This document shows, one piece after another, positions 37,468-45,318 of a stretch of 64,000 nucleotides of DNA. The stretch spans positions 1 through 64,000 of the forward strand of contig NZ_ATUX01000007.1 of NCBI RefSeq assembly GCF_000420425.1. The letters are read 5' to 3'. The first letter of the stretch is position 1. Every line of letters begins with the position of its first letter. Both the position numbers and the translations under genes were made by a program. The notes below the pieces were generated by a model. It was not told where the DNA came from and did not search any database. It worked only from the letters and a program-made list of their open reading frames with translations. The DNA comes from Schaalia vaccimaxillae DSM 15804 (GTDB taxonomy: Bacteria > Actinomycetota > Actinomycetes > Actinomycetales > Actinomycetaceae).

Positions 37468-38274
37468 TTAGCTGTCCAGAGCTGGCCAATCTAGCGCAGC
37501 CAAGACGTCATCGTGAAGCAAAGAATTCGTCGCCAAAGCGTGGCCACCCCACGGACCATCCTGCCCGTTCAGCGAGGTAAAACGACCACCAGCTTCGGTG
37601 ACGATTGGAACCAGAGCCGCCATGTCGTACAGCTCCAGCTCCGGTTCGCACGCCACATCGACCGCGCCCTCAGCAACCAGCATGTAATTCCAGAAATCCC
37701 CGAAAGCCCGAGTACGCCAGAACTGCGACTGCAAGCGCAAGAACTCAGCCCCTCGGTCGGCATGAAGCCAACCATCCAACGACGAGTACGACAAGGATGC
37801 GTCCTCGATCTGATCGACCTGAGATACACGAATCTGACGTCCCTTGAACAGGGACGTGCCTGTCCACGCGCCCTGCCCCTGAGCTGCCCACCAGCGCCGC
37901 TTGAGAGCCGGAGCAGAAACGACGCCCACCACGACCTCGCCGTCCTCAACGAGCCCGATCAAAGTTGCCCACACGGGTACGCCGCGCACAAAGTTCTTCG
38001 TTCCATCAATGGGATCGATAATCCACTGACGATTCGATTGGCCCGTGGTGCCGCGCTCTTCACCGAGAACAGAATCACGCGAGCGAGTGTGAGACAAAGT
38101 GTCACGCAGCGCATCTTCAACAGCCCTGTCAGCGTCGGTGACGGGAGTCAGATCTGGCTTAGATTCGACGAGTAGGTCCTGGGAGCCGAAGCGAGAAAGA
38201 GTAATGGCATCGGCCTTGTCGGCAAGGACATGGGCGAGGCGCAGATCATCGTTGTAACGAGCCGTTTGGGACAT
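37468..38274 (-). CDS. hisN: Histidinol-phosphatase / inositol monophosphatase family protein
   Basis: 268 residues. IMPase-fold motifs: KPDLTPVTDADRAVE, GEERGTTG, WIIDPIDGTKNFVRG (metal-binding Asp), CEPELELYDMAALVPIVTEAGG. The strong similarity to actinobacterial HisN makes histidinol-phosphatase (histidine synthesis) likely, but related monophosphatases act on inositol phosphate. A TAGTGT -10 element lies 6 nt before the ATG on the minus strand, so the mRNA is probably leaderless. Confidence 0.9.
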   Translation of the reverse strand: MSQTARYNDDLRLAHVLADKADAITLSRFGSQDLLVESKPDLTPVTDADRAVEDALRDTLSHTRSRDSVLGEERGTTGQSNRQWIIDPIDGTKNFVRGVPVWATLIGLVEDGEVVVGVVSAPALKRRWWAAQGQGAWTGTSLFKGRQIRVSQVDQIEDASLSYSSLDGWLHADRGAEFLRLQSQFWRTRAFGDFWNYMLVAEGAVDVACEPELELYDMAALVPIVTEAGGRFTSLNGQDGPWGGHALATNSLLHDDVLAALDWPALDS

Positions 38275-38280
38275 ACCCCC

Positions 38281-38286
38281 ACACTA
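38281..38286 (-). promoter_or_regulatory. -10 element of a leaderless hisN transcript
   Basis: Minus-strand TAGTGT, 6 nt before ATG 38274; fits TANNNT-N6-ATG. Confidence 0.5.
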
Positions 38287-38342
38287 GCGTGTCACCGTGT
38301 CTTAGATCTGGACCCGCACCCGTCACCCGTGGATCGCACCGA

Positions 38343-38348
38343 TAGCAT
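38343..38348 (+). promoter_or_regulatory. -10 element of a leaderless amidotransferase transcript
   Basis: TAGCAT ends 7 nt before ATG 38356. No Shine-Dalgarno precedes the gene. Confidence 0.5.
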
Positions 38349-38355
38349 GTCCACC

Positions 38356-39087
38356 ATGTCCAAGCCTTTCCTCATGCTCATGAGTCGCCCCGACGGCCCC
38401 GTCCGCAAATCGGAAAGTGCTGCCCTTCCCCGCATTGCTGGACTTCGCGAAGACGAGGTCGTCCGAGTTCGCATGGAAGCCGGTGAGCTGCCCGACATTG
38501 ACTTCGCCCAATGTTCCGGCATCATCGTGTGCGGAACCCCTTGGGATGCGTCGGGAGATCAAACTACGAAAAGCCTCGTTCAGATGCGAGCAGAGCAATG
38601 GCTATACGCTCTCTACCAGCGCGCCCTCGACGAAGCCTTCCCTCTTCTGGGGGTCTGCTATGGACTGGGCACCCTCAACCTCATGCTCGGTGGCGCAGTC
38701 GACACCGCCTTTGGTGAGGCAATTGGCGCAATTGAAGTACGCCGAACTCCGGCCTCGTCGGGCGATCTGCTGCTCGAGGGCGCACCCCAGTCCTTCCACG
38801 CCTACGTCGGCCATCACGAGGGCGTGCGCGAACTTGGGGCGGGCCTGACACTCCTCCTTGAAGGAGATTCGGCTCCCGTGCAAATGGTCCGAGCAGGGGA
38901 GTGCATGTGGGCCACCCAATTCCACCCTGAACTGGATCTTGAAGGCGTCAATGTGCGAATCGACCAATATGGCGGCCTGTACTACCCGGAGGAAGAGGCC
39001 CGCGCTATCCGCGCTCAGACCGCCAGCGTTGACGTGTCGTACTCCCACCTAGTCTTGAGCAACTTCGTGCAAGCGTTTAGGCGATGA
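38356..39087 (+). CDS. Class I glutamine amidotransferase-like protein
   Basis: 243 residues, MSKPFLMLMSRPDGPVRK. Catalytic nucleophile Cys in LLGVCYGLGTLNLMLGG (~100) and His-Glu in WATQFHPELD (~192) mark a class I GATase domain. It stands alone, without an attached synthase domain, and resembles the stand-alone GMP synthase-type amidotransferases; substrate unknown. ATG 38356 is supported by a leaderless -10; ATG 38347 is a less likely alternative. Divergent from hisN. Confidence 0.85.
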   Translation: MSKPFLMLMSRPDGPVRKSESAALPRIAGLREDEVVRVRMEAGELPDIDFAQCSGIIVCGTPWDASGDQTTKSLVQMRAEQWLYALYQRALDEAFPLLGVCYGLGTLNLMLGGAVDTAFGEAIGAIEVRRTPASSGDLLLEGAPQSFHAYVGHHEGVRELGAGLTLLLEGDSAPVQMVRAGECMWATQFHPELDLEGVNVRIDQYGGLYYPEEEARAIRAQTASVDVSYSHLVLSNFVQAFRR

Positions 39088-39101
39088 GCCCCGGACACAA
39101 A

Positions 39102-39122
39102 AGCGCTCCCAATGCGGGCGCT
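39102..39122. terminator. Possible bidirectional terminator
   Basis: AGCG (39102-39105)/CGCT (39119-39122) with inner CCC/GGG and loop AATGC, between the amidotransferase and acyltransferase ends. Confidence 0.35.
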
Positions 39123-40215
39123 AACCGACAGACGTTGGGGCTTGCCCTATCGATCTGGTGAGTCTACGGAAGACAGCTACGACAGGACGAGTCACCACCA
39201 CATCCCACGCCCGCATCAAAGCAGCCGATATGAGATCCAAAAGGCGCATCGCCAATCGTGAGCCCGTGATCCGCACTGCGAGCACCGTCCAGATCAGAGC
39301 CAAAAGAATCATTGCCGTGACGGAATGAACGTCACCTTTGAACCAATCCAACAGGTAGACCACGTAAAGGTGGAAGACATAGATAGCCATCGAACGTCTG
39401 CCCCACAGTGTTGCGTGACAGTGGTCCTGCGGAATGATGGCAACGAGGGCAACGATAAAGATGCTGGTGCAGACAATGACGCAGATGCGAACAATCAAGC
39501 CGTACCACAGCTCATCGCCGGTGTCCCAATAGGGCTTTTGCCCGGTCAACTGCGAGATGCGGAAACGTTCATCCACGGTGAAGAAAGCAGCTAAAGCTAC
39601 CACCGTAACCGCAGGCAACACTGTGCGCCACCTGCGCCCTGACACTGCTTGCGCAAGCCGTTGAAAACCCGGCAACCCAACGTAGTGTCCGGCCAGAAAA
39701 AAGGGAAGGAACACAATAATGCGTGAGATTGAGAAGTCTTTGTCCAGGCCCTCGACAAAACCAACGCCCAGAGATGCAAACACTGCACCCGTCAGCGCTA
39801 CCCATCGTTTAAGGCGCGTTATTGCGGGTAACACTAGTTGCCACACCATGAGGGCAAGTAGGTACCACAACAGCCCCGGCCTCCACAGAATCTCCCACTG
39901 GATCCCATGATCGCCCGGAACTTCGATTGCCCGAATGAAAACATGTAGCACCGACAACCCCAGATACACAGGGGCTAACGAACCGATAGCCCGACGCGCT
40001 GAACTGGCAGGATTGGATATCACCAATCCTGAGGTGAACGCGAAAGCGGGCATGTGAACCAGGTAGATCAACCAGTACACGAACTCGAAAAGTGGTTCTC
40101 GGTGAGCCCATCGCAAGACGACGTGGCCAATAACCACCATGACGATCAGGATGCCTTTAAGGGAATCGACGCGCGGATCGCGACGGACACAGGGCGCCTC
40201 GGAAGACACGAGCAT
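39121..40215 (-). CDS. Acyltransferase 3 family membrane protein
   Basis: 364 residues with about ten membrane spans. The N-terminus RVDSLKGILIVMVVIGHV and WLIYLVHMPAFAFTSG are characteristic of the acyltransferase-3 family (OafA-like), whose members transfer acetyl or other acyl groups to surface sugars. The gene follows the Wzt gene by 12 nt, so it may decorate the polymer made by the operon. Acceptor unknown. No typical SGNH domain is fused. Confidence 0.85.
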   Translation of the reverse strand: MLVSSEAPCVRRDPRVDSLKGILIVMVVIGHVVLRWAHREPLFEFVYWLIYLVHMPAFAFTSGLVISNPASSARRAIGSLAPVYLGLSVLHVFIRAIEVPGDHGIQWEILWRPGLLWYLLALMVWQLVLPAITRLKRWVALTGAVFASLGVGFVEGLDKDFSISRIIVFLPFFLAGHYVGLPGFQRLAQAVSGRRWRTVLPAVTVVALAAFFTVDERFRISQLTGQKPYWDTGDELWYGLIVRICVIVCTSIFIVALVAIIPQDHCHATLWGRRSMAIYVFHLYVVYLLDWFKGDVHSVTAMILLALIWTVLAVRITGSRLAMRLLDLISAALMRAWDVVVTRPVVAVFRRLTRSIGQAPTSVG

Positions 40216-40227
40216 GACGGACAGCTT

Positions 40228-40986
40228 TCAGCTAGATGCAGAGGAGTCGGCTTTGTAGTTCTTCATTACCTCTGCCAGCGATCCGTCTTGGGTCAACGCT
40301 CCGTCTTTGAGGTAAAGGGCGCGGTCGCAAAAACGCGTGAGGTCTTTTTCTGAGTGCGACACGAGGAAGAGGGTGTGCCCCTGGTTGAGCCTCTCCTGGA
40401 TACGTCCGTAGCACTTGTCTTTAAAGCCTTGGTCGCCCACGGCCAGTACTTCATCCACCATGAGGATTGGAGCGTCTAACACTGAAATCACTGAGAATGC
40501 CAGACGTACCTTCATGCCGGAGGAGTAGTGGCGGAAAGGGGTGTCGAGAAAATCTTTGACCCCTGAGAAATCAACGATCTCGTCGAATTGGTCGTCCAAT
40601 TGGCTCCGTGACATGCCGTGCAGACCCGCAGCCAGGGTGATGTTTTCGCGGCCGGTGAGGTTCGGCTCGAAGCCTCCTGTGAGCTCAATGAGCGGTGCAA
40701 CGGGTTCGCGCACATCGATCGTGCCTTCATCGGGCAACATGACTCCCGAAACAAGTTTGAGAAGCGTTGACTTACCCGACCCATTACGGCCCACCACACC
40801 GATGGCTTCGCCGGGTTTCACATCGAAACTGACGTGGCGCAGAGCCCAGAATGCCTGGTCTTGAGGCAAATTTGCCGAGTTCTTTGGACGGAATAGGAGT
40901 TTGTCTCGTAAAGATTCTGACTTGCGTCCCTTATTGAAGAACACCCCGGTGTCGTGCACGCGAATGATCGCGTCTTTGTGTCCCAT
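40228..40986 (-). CDS. wzt: ABC transporter ATP-binding protein (Wzt/TagH type)
   Basis: 252 residues from ATG 40986 with AAGGAG 6 nt upstream. Walker A GVVGRNGSGKST, signature HYSSGMKVRLAFSV, Walker B ILMVDEVLAVGD, and H-loop LVSHSE. It lacks the extra C-terminal substrate-binding domain found in some Wzt proteins, so export is probably not gated by a chain-terminal sugar. An in-frame longer start at 41034 overlaps wzm. Confidence 0.92.
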   Translation of the reverse strand: MGHKDAIIRVHDTGVFFNKGRKSESLRDKLLFRPKNSANLPQDQAFWALRHVSFDVKPGEAIGVVGRNGSGKSTLLKLVSGVMLPDEGTIDVREPVAPLIELTGGFEPNLTGRENITLAAGLHGMSRSQLDDQFDEIVDFSGVKDFLDTPFRHYSSGMKVRLAFSVISVLDAPILMVDEVLAVGDQGFKDKCYGRIQERLNQGHTLFLVSHSEKDLTRFCDRALYLKDGALTQDGSLAEVMKNYKADSSASS

Positions 40987-41819
40987 CAGATCTCCTTTAA
41001 GAAAGCGCGTTCGGTACGCGCAAAGAACACGCATCCAGCAATAAAAGTCAGCACGCAGATCACCGCTCCAACCCCAATCGCCGTCCAGTCCAGTTCGGTG
41101 GGGAAAAGTCCTGCGCGGAAGGCCGTGAAAATGCCCGCCAGAGGATTAAGGAGGTAGAGGCTTTGAATGAGCTCGGGCATACGTTCATTACCGATCACAT
41201 CACCGATGCCGTAGATGATGGGGGAGGCGTAGAAAAGGAAGCGTGTTGCCATCCTCACCAGCGGCTCAATATCTTTAAGAATCACCATTAGCGGCGCGGT
41301 AATGAAGCACAAACCCGTAAGCAAGAGGAATTGCATGAGGGCGCCCACGGGGAAAAGCCATAGGTAGGCGTTGAGATCGGGGCGATAAAAGACACAGAAA
41401 ATCACCAGGACCGGCAAGGACAGTAGGAACTCAATGCCGCGAGCGCATACGGATCGCAGTACCCAAATTTCGCGGGGGATCGCCGTGGATCTGACTAGAC
41501 GTTGCTGCGTGGTGATTGACTTTGTCCCGTCAGTCAGGGTGATTTGGAACCACAACCACGGCAGTAGCGTGGTCAAAAGGAAAATGATGTAGGGCTCCTG
41601 GCCGACGGAACGGTGGAAAATAATGGTGAAGACAAACCAGTAGATCAATCCCATGACCAGCGGGTCGAGCACCGACCAGACGTAGCCCAGGATTGAGTCG
41701 GCGTAGCGGACTTTCAGGTCACGTTTGACCAGCAACCACAAGATTCGACGGTTATCCCAGATGGCCGTGAGGCGTTGGGTTGGGCTGATACGGGCGCCGC
41801 TGGAGTGTCCCCGGCTCAT
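40986..41819 (-). CDS. wzm: ABC transporter permease (Wzm/TagG type)
   Basis: 277 residues, six membrane spans. LLVKRDLKVRYADSILGYVWSVLDPLVMGLIYWFVFTIIF and the C-terminal LLNPLAGIFTAFR are characteristic of polysaccharide/teichoic-acid exporters. ATG 41819 has AAGGAG upstream and overlaps the preceding glycosyltransferase by four bases; a longer frame to 41996 is antisense-like extension. Exports the polymer across the membrane with the ATPase encoded next. Confidence 0.92.
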   Translation of the reverse strand: MSRGHSSGARISPTQRLTAIWDNRRILWLLVKRDLKVRYADSILGYVWSVLDPLVMGLIYWFVFTIIFHRSVGQEPYIIFLLTTLLPWLWFQITLTDGTKSITTQQRLVRSTAIPREIWVLRSVCARGIEFLLSLPVLVIFCVFYRPDLNAYLWLFPVGALMQFLLLTGLCFITAPLMVILKDIEPLVRMATRFLFYASPIIYGIGDVIGNERMPELIQSLYLLNPLAGIFTAFRAGLFPTELDWTAIGVGAVICVLTFIAGCVFFARTERAFLKEI

Positions 41820-43513
41820 GGGTTCTCCTTCCGCTGGGCCGACGCGTGGGGCGCTGGCTGGTCGATCTGGAGTAGGTGTGTCCACTGCTCCAGGGTGCTG
41901 GCGTGCACCAGTGTTCGAGAGTACTCGTCGATCAGCTGATTCCAACGTAGTGCGAGGTCGGCGTGCTGGCCTGCGCTGGCTGCTAGAAGCCGCCACGCCC
42001 GCGCGGTGTCGCGCGCCAATATGTGTGCGTGCTCGCCGTCCTCGACAATGACTCGGTCAGCACCCAGGGAGTCCCACCACGCGTAGGTGTGGGCGGGGAC
42101 TGCGCGAATGTCGTGGATGAATCGAGATGGGGTAAAGAGCGAGGCGACAGCGCGGATTGTGTTGGAAGAGCGGGCGGCGCGCCAATTGCTCACTCGCGTT
42201 GCAGCTTTGGCGACACGATCTTGCGTTGCCGCGCCATGTTCGACGCTTCGACTGTGTTCGCGGTTCCATATTGACTGTGCGTTCGCTCGTGCCGCAAGCA
42301 GATCTTTGCCGAGCCATCCGGCCCCCGCACCAAATTGCTGCGCTGCACTTGCCCACGATCCGGCGACTGCGTATTGCAAAGAGAGGATGTGCTTGGCCTG
42401 GTGAGCGAGGGAGGATGCTAGGACTCCTCTGGAGGCGCCGGTTGCTGCAGCAGAGGCCAACCGGTTTCTGTGGGTGAGGACGCCCGTCCAACTCCACAGT
42501 GTCGAGGTCGTGTCCCAACGCGGATGCCAGACTCCTGTGCCGGGTAAGACTTCGATGTCGTATCCAAGCCGGTGGGCGCGAAGCCCATATTCGGCGTCAT
42601 CCCATTTGAGGAAGAAGGGGGCGGGCAGTCCGACCTCGTTGACGGTCCCCGGGGGCAGCAGGCATCCCCACCATCCGGTGTAGTTTGGTTGGTGGTGTCG
42701 TTCCAATGCGTCGACGAGGGCGGCCGGGTCTTCTAACGTGGACCGAGGCGTTGTTAATGCGTCTGCTTTTGTCCAGAAGAAATCACGATCACGCACGTAT
42801 TCGGCGCAGATCTGTAATCGAGTTGGTTCGTCCACGTCGAGAACGGGTGTCCCCATGATCGTCCTCTTTGAACGCTGGGCCGCCAACGCCTGGTAGACAC
42901 GCATGCGGCGCAGGGACTCAGCGGGGAGGAAGGCGTCATCATCGGACAGGAGTACGGCGTGATCTGGTAGGGCCAACGACTCGATCATGCCCCGCGCGTA
43001 GCCGCCGGATCCGCCAAAATTAGCTTGGGTAATCAGCCGGACTCGATCTGCGCTCTGTGCCATCACAGAAGCGAAATCGTCGTTGCTATCTAGAACCTGG
43101 GCCTGATCGATGACGAGGACTTGATCGACTTGGCCTGAGCGCATGAATCCTTCGACCTGCACGATGGTTTCGCGGACGCGACCAATGGTTGGGATGATGG
43201 CAACGACAGGGCTCAGCGTGATCTCTTCATCGATGGACCAGGTGACCTCGTCAATGGATGAGGAGCTTTCACCCGCCAACCAATACCAGTCATCCGTTAA
43301 AGCAATAGTGAGGGAGGTGCCGTCTGTGAGCTGGGCTTTCTCATACGATTGGCCTTTGGTTCGCGCCATGAGAGTGATGACGCCTTTGCCGCGGACCGTG
43401 AGCCGTACCTTGCCAGCCGTGACGCGTCGCCACAGCGCCGCAGGCAGCAGGGTCGCCCACACGAAACCCGCGCCCTGCGGGTCGGAGGCGGACCAGCGCT
43501 GAATATCAGTCAT
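41816..43513 (-). CDS. GlfT2-like glycosyltransferase
   Basis: 565 residues. An N-terminal beta-rich domain (~1-100) is followed by a GT2 catalytic domain: VVAIIPTIGR, NFGGSGGYARGM, LLSDDDAFLPAE (metal-binding Asp), WDDAEYGLRAHRLGYD and GVWHPRWD. This matches mycobacterial/corynebacterial galactofuranosyltransferase GlfT2-like enzymes that build galactan-like chains, but the sugar here is not shown. It overlaps wzm by four bases and follows the SDR gene by 12 nt. Confidence 0.88.
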   Translation of the reverse strand: MTDIQRWSASDPQGAGFVWATLLPAALWRRVTAGKVRLTVRGKGVITLMARTKGQSYEKAQLTDGTSLTIALTDDWYWLAGESSSSIDEVTWSIDEEITLSPVVAIIPTIGRVRETIVQVEGFMRSGQVDQVLVIDQAQVLDSNDDFASVMAQSADRVRLITQANFGGSGGYARGMIESLALPDHAVLLSDDDAFLPAESLRRMRVYQALAAQRSKRTIMGTPVLDVDEPTRLQICAEYVRDRDFFWTKADALTTPRSTLEDPAALVDALERHHQPNYTGWWGCLLPPGTVNEVGLPAPFFLKWDDAEYGLRAHRLGYDIEVLPGTGVWHPRWDTTSTLWSWTGVLTHRNRLASAAATGASRGVLASSLAHQAKHILSLQYAVAGSWASAAQQFGAGAGWLGKDLLAARANAQSIWNREHSRSVEHGAATQDRVAKAATRVSNWRAARSSNTIRAVASLFTPSRFIHDIRAVPAHTYAWWDSLGADRVIVEDGEHAHILARDTARAWRLLAASAGQHADLALRWNQLIDEYSRTLVHASTLEQWTHLLQIDQPAPHASAQRKENP

Positions 43514-43525
43514 GGCAAATCCCGT

Positions 43526-44590
43526 CTATTTGGAGGACAGCGCGTCGACCATTCGGGTGACGCCGTCGACCAACGCCACTTGTGGTGCCCAACCCAATTC
43601 GATTAACCGCGTCGAATCTAAACTGAGAACCTTTTGGGAAGATACGCCCTTGGCGGGCGCCCCCTGAGCAAATCGCACAGATAAACCGGCCTGGGGGCGC
43701 GAGGCAATGAAGGCTTGAGCCAGCTGACGGATAGACACGGCTCCGTTAGGGTCGGCCACGTTATACACGGGATCTTTGCCAACAAGAACGGCAGTGAACA
43801 TTCCAGCTACAGCGTCAGACACATAGGTGTAGGTGCGTACGGCTGTTCCGTCTCCCGTTAAAACAATGTCACGTCCGGCAGCGACGTCTGCAGCAAAGTC
43901 TGCTTGGACTCGCCCGTCGTCAAGGGCCATACCGGGGCCGTAGACGTGCCCAAATCGCACAACTGTTGGTCGGATACCGAATTGTTCGGCGTAGACAGCC
44001 ACCGATGTTTCAGCTAGGCGTTTGCCCTCGAAGTAGCAGCCGCGCACATTGTAGGGATCCAGGGGCCCAAAGTCAGTTTCAGAAAGGAGACCCCCGCCGG
44101 GGTGGGCTCCGTAGACCTCTGAGGACGACATGAGTACAAAGGACCCACCTGTGTCGGCGAGTAGATCCAACATGCGGATTGTCCCAATCGCGTTGGCTTT
44201 GAGCGTGCCTGATGGGTTGGTGGCGTGCAGGCTGGGGCGGGCCGGAGATGCGCCGTGAAAGATCGTTTCGAAATGGCGGCCGGATAGATCGGCTTGGCTC
44301 ACGTCTGCGGCGATGAGATGGACGTTGGGGTGCTCGCACAGGGAGCCGAGCCTGGCGCGTGCCCGGGCTTCGTCGCGAACGAGCAGTGTGATTGAAAGAT
44401 CGAGGTCGAACCGATCGTTGGCCTGTGTCAACACCACTGCGGTGTGCATGGGGATCATTCCCGAGGCGCCGGTGACCAAAATGGACTGTCCCGACAATGC
44501 ATCCCACGGCAGATTCAGACTGACAACCCGACTGGCGTCCTCGACAAAGTGAAGGCGGTCAGCTGCCGGTGTTTCGCTGGGCCGCATCAT
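43526..44590 (-). CDS. NAD-dependent epimerase/dehydratase (extended SDR) in the polymer operon
   Basis: 354 residues. Rossmann motif ILVTGASGMIPMHTAVVL (glycine-rich loop with a non-standard Pro-Met), GASPARPSLHATNP, and the catalytic YFEGK (~180). ATG 44590 overlaps the cytidylyltransferase stop (ATGA). In wall-teichoic-acid loci this position usually belongs to a zinc-dependent TarJ ribulose-phosphate reductase; here it is an extended SDR, which could reduce the polyol precursor or modify a sugar. Function is inferred. Confidence 0.82.
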   Translation of the reverse strand: MMRPSETPAADRLHFVEDASRVVSLNLPWDALSGQSILVTGASGMIPMHTAVVLTQANDRFDLDLSITLLVRDEARARARLGSLCEHPNVHLIAADVSQADLSGRHFETIFHGASPARPSLHATNPSGTLKANAIGTIRMLDLLADTGGSFVLMSSSEVYGAHPGGGLLSETDFGPLDPYNVRGCYFEGKRLAETSVAVYAEQFGIRPTVVRFGHVYGPGMALDDGRVQADFAADVAAGRDIVLTGDGTAVRTYTYVSDAVAGMFTAVLVGKDPVYNVADPNGAVSIRQLAQAFIASRPQAGLSVRFAQGAPAKGVSSQKVLSLDSTRLIELGWAPQVALVDGVTRMVDALSSK

Positions 44591-45318
44591 TCGACATTCG
44601 CCTTAATACCAAAGGCCTTCTCATCTTCTAAGAGAGTGAAGAAGGTTCTCGCCACATAAAAGTCTGAACTCGTCGTGATCTTGATATTCGTGTGGGGGCC
44701 TGCCACTTTCTTAACGGGCATTGCGTAGCGACGATAAAGGGAGCACGTGTCAATAGAGTCATGCTCGCCTTCGGACACGGCACGGTCGTACACCGAGAGG
44801 GCCTCGTCCAGGCGGAAAGACTGTGGAGCCTGAGCTGTCCACAGTGGGTCGCGTGGAATGACATCCGTTAATTCATCGCCCGAGGCCACCACGATAGTTT
44901 CATTGGCTTTCGTGCACGTGACTCCTGTGCCATATTTGCGCACCGAGTCAATATTGCGAGAGATGAGGTCTGCGTTGACCAACGGACGCACTCCGTCGTG
45001 AATGAGCACGATGGAATCGTGCGGGCACTGTTCAGCCAGAGTTTTCAGTCCCCGGTGTCGCGATTCTTGGCCGGTTGATCCGCCCGGAACCATCCACTTG
45101 ACCTTCGTCAATTTGTAACGGTCCACCAGAGAGATCATCTCGTCAAAAAACTCTTCAAGGATGACCACGATGATTGCGTCAATATCGGGATGTTCTTGGA
45201 ATTGTTGGAGGGTGTGAACGATGACGGGACGCCCGTAAATTTCCAAGAATTGCTTGGGTACGGCAGCCGAATTCATTCGAGTTCCCGAGCCGCCGGCGAA
45301 AATTAAAGCGACATTCAT
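44587..45318 (-). CDS. tarI: TarI/IspD-like cytidylyltransferase
   Basis: 243 residues. FAGGSGTRMNSAAVPKQFLEI, IVLIHDGVRPLVN, TAQAPQSFRL and SSDFYVARTFF are the cytidylyltransferase motifs shared by IspD and the ribitol-5-phosphate enzyme TarI. The context (TagF-like transferase, ABC exporter) favours a TarI role, activating ribitol-5-phosphate or a similar polyol phosphate as the CDP derivative; an isoprenoid IspD role cannot be excluded. Overlaps the TagF-like gene by four bases. Confidence 0.82.
   Translation of the reverse strand: MNVALIFAGGSGTRMNSAAVPKQFLEIYGRPVIVHTLQQFQEHPDIDAIIVVILEEFFDEMISLVDRYKLTKVKWMVPGGSTGQESRHRGLKTLAEQCPHDSIVLIHDGVRPLVNADLISRNIDSVRKYGTGVTCTKANETIVVASGDELTDVIPRDPLWTAQAPQSFRLDEALSVYDRAVSEGEHDSIDTCSLYRRYAMPVKKVAGPHTNIKITTSSDFYVARTFFTLLEDEKAFGIKANVE

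Noticed and set aside
41820-41996. 59-residue N-terminal extension of Wzm
   Set aside because: Basic/Pro-rich, overlaps the preceding glycosyltransferase, and ATG 41819 has an AAGGAG site.
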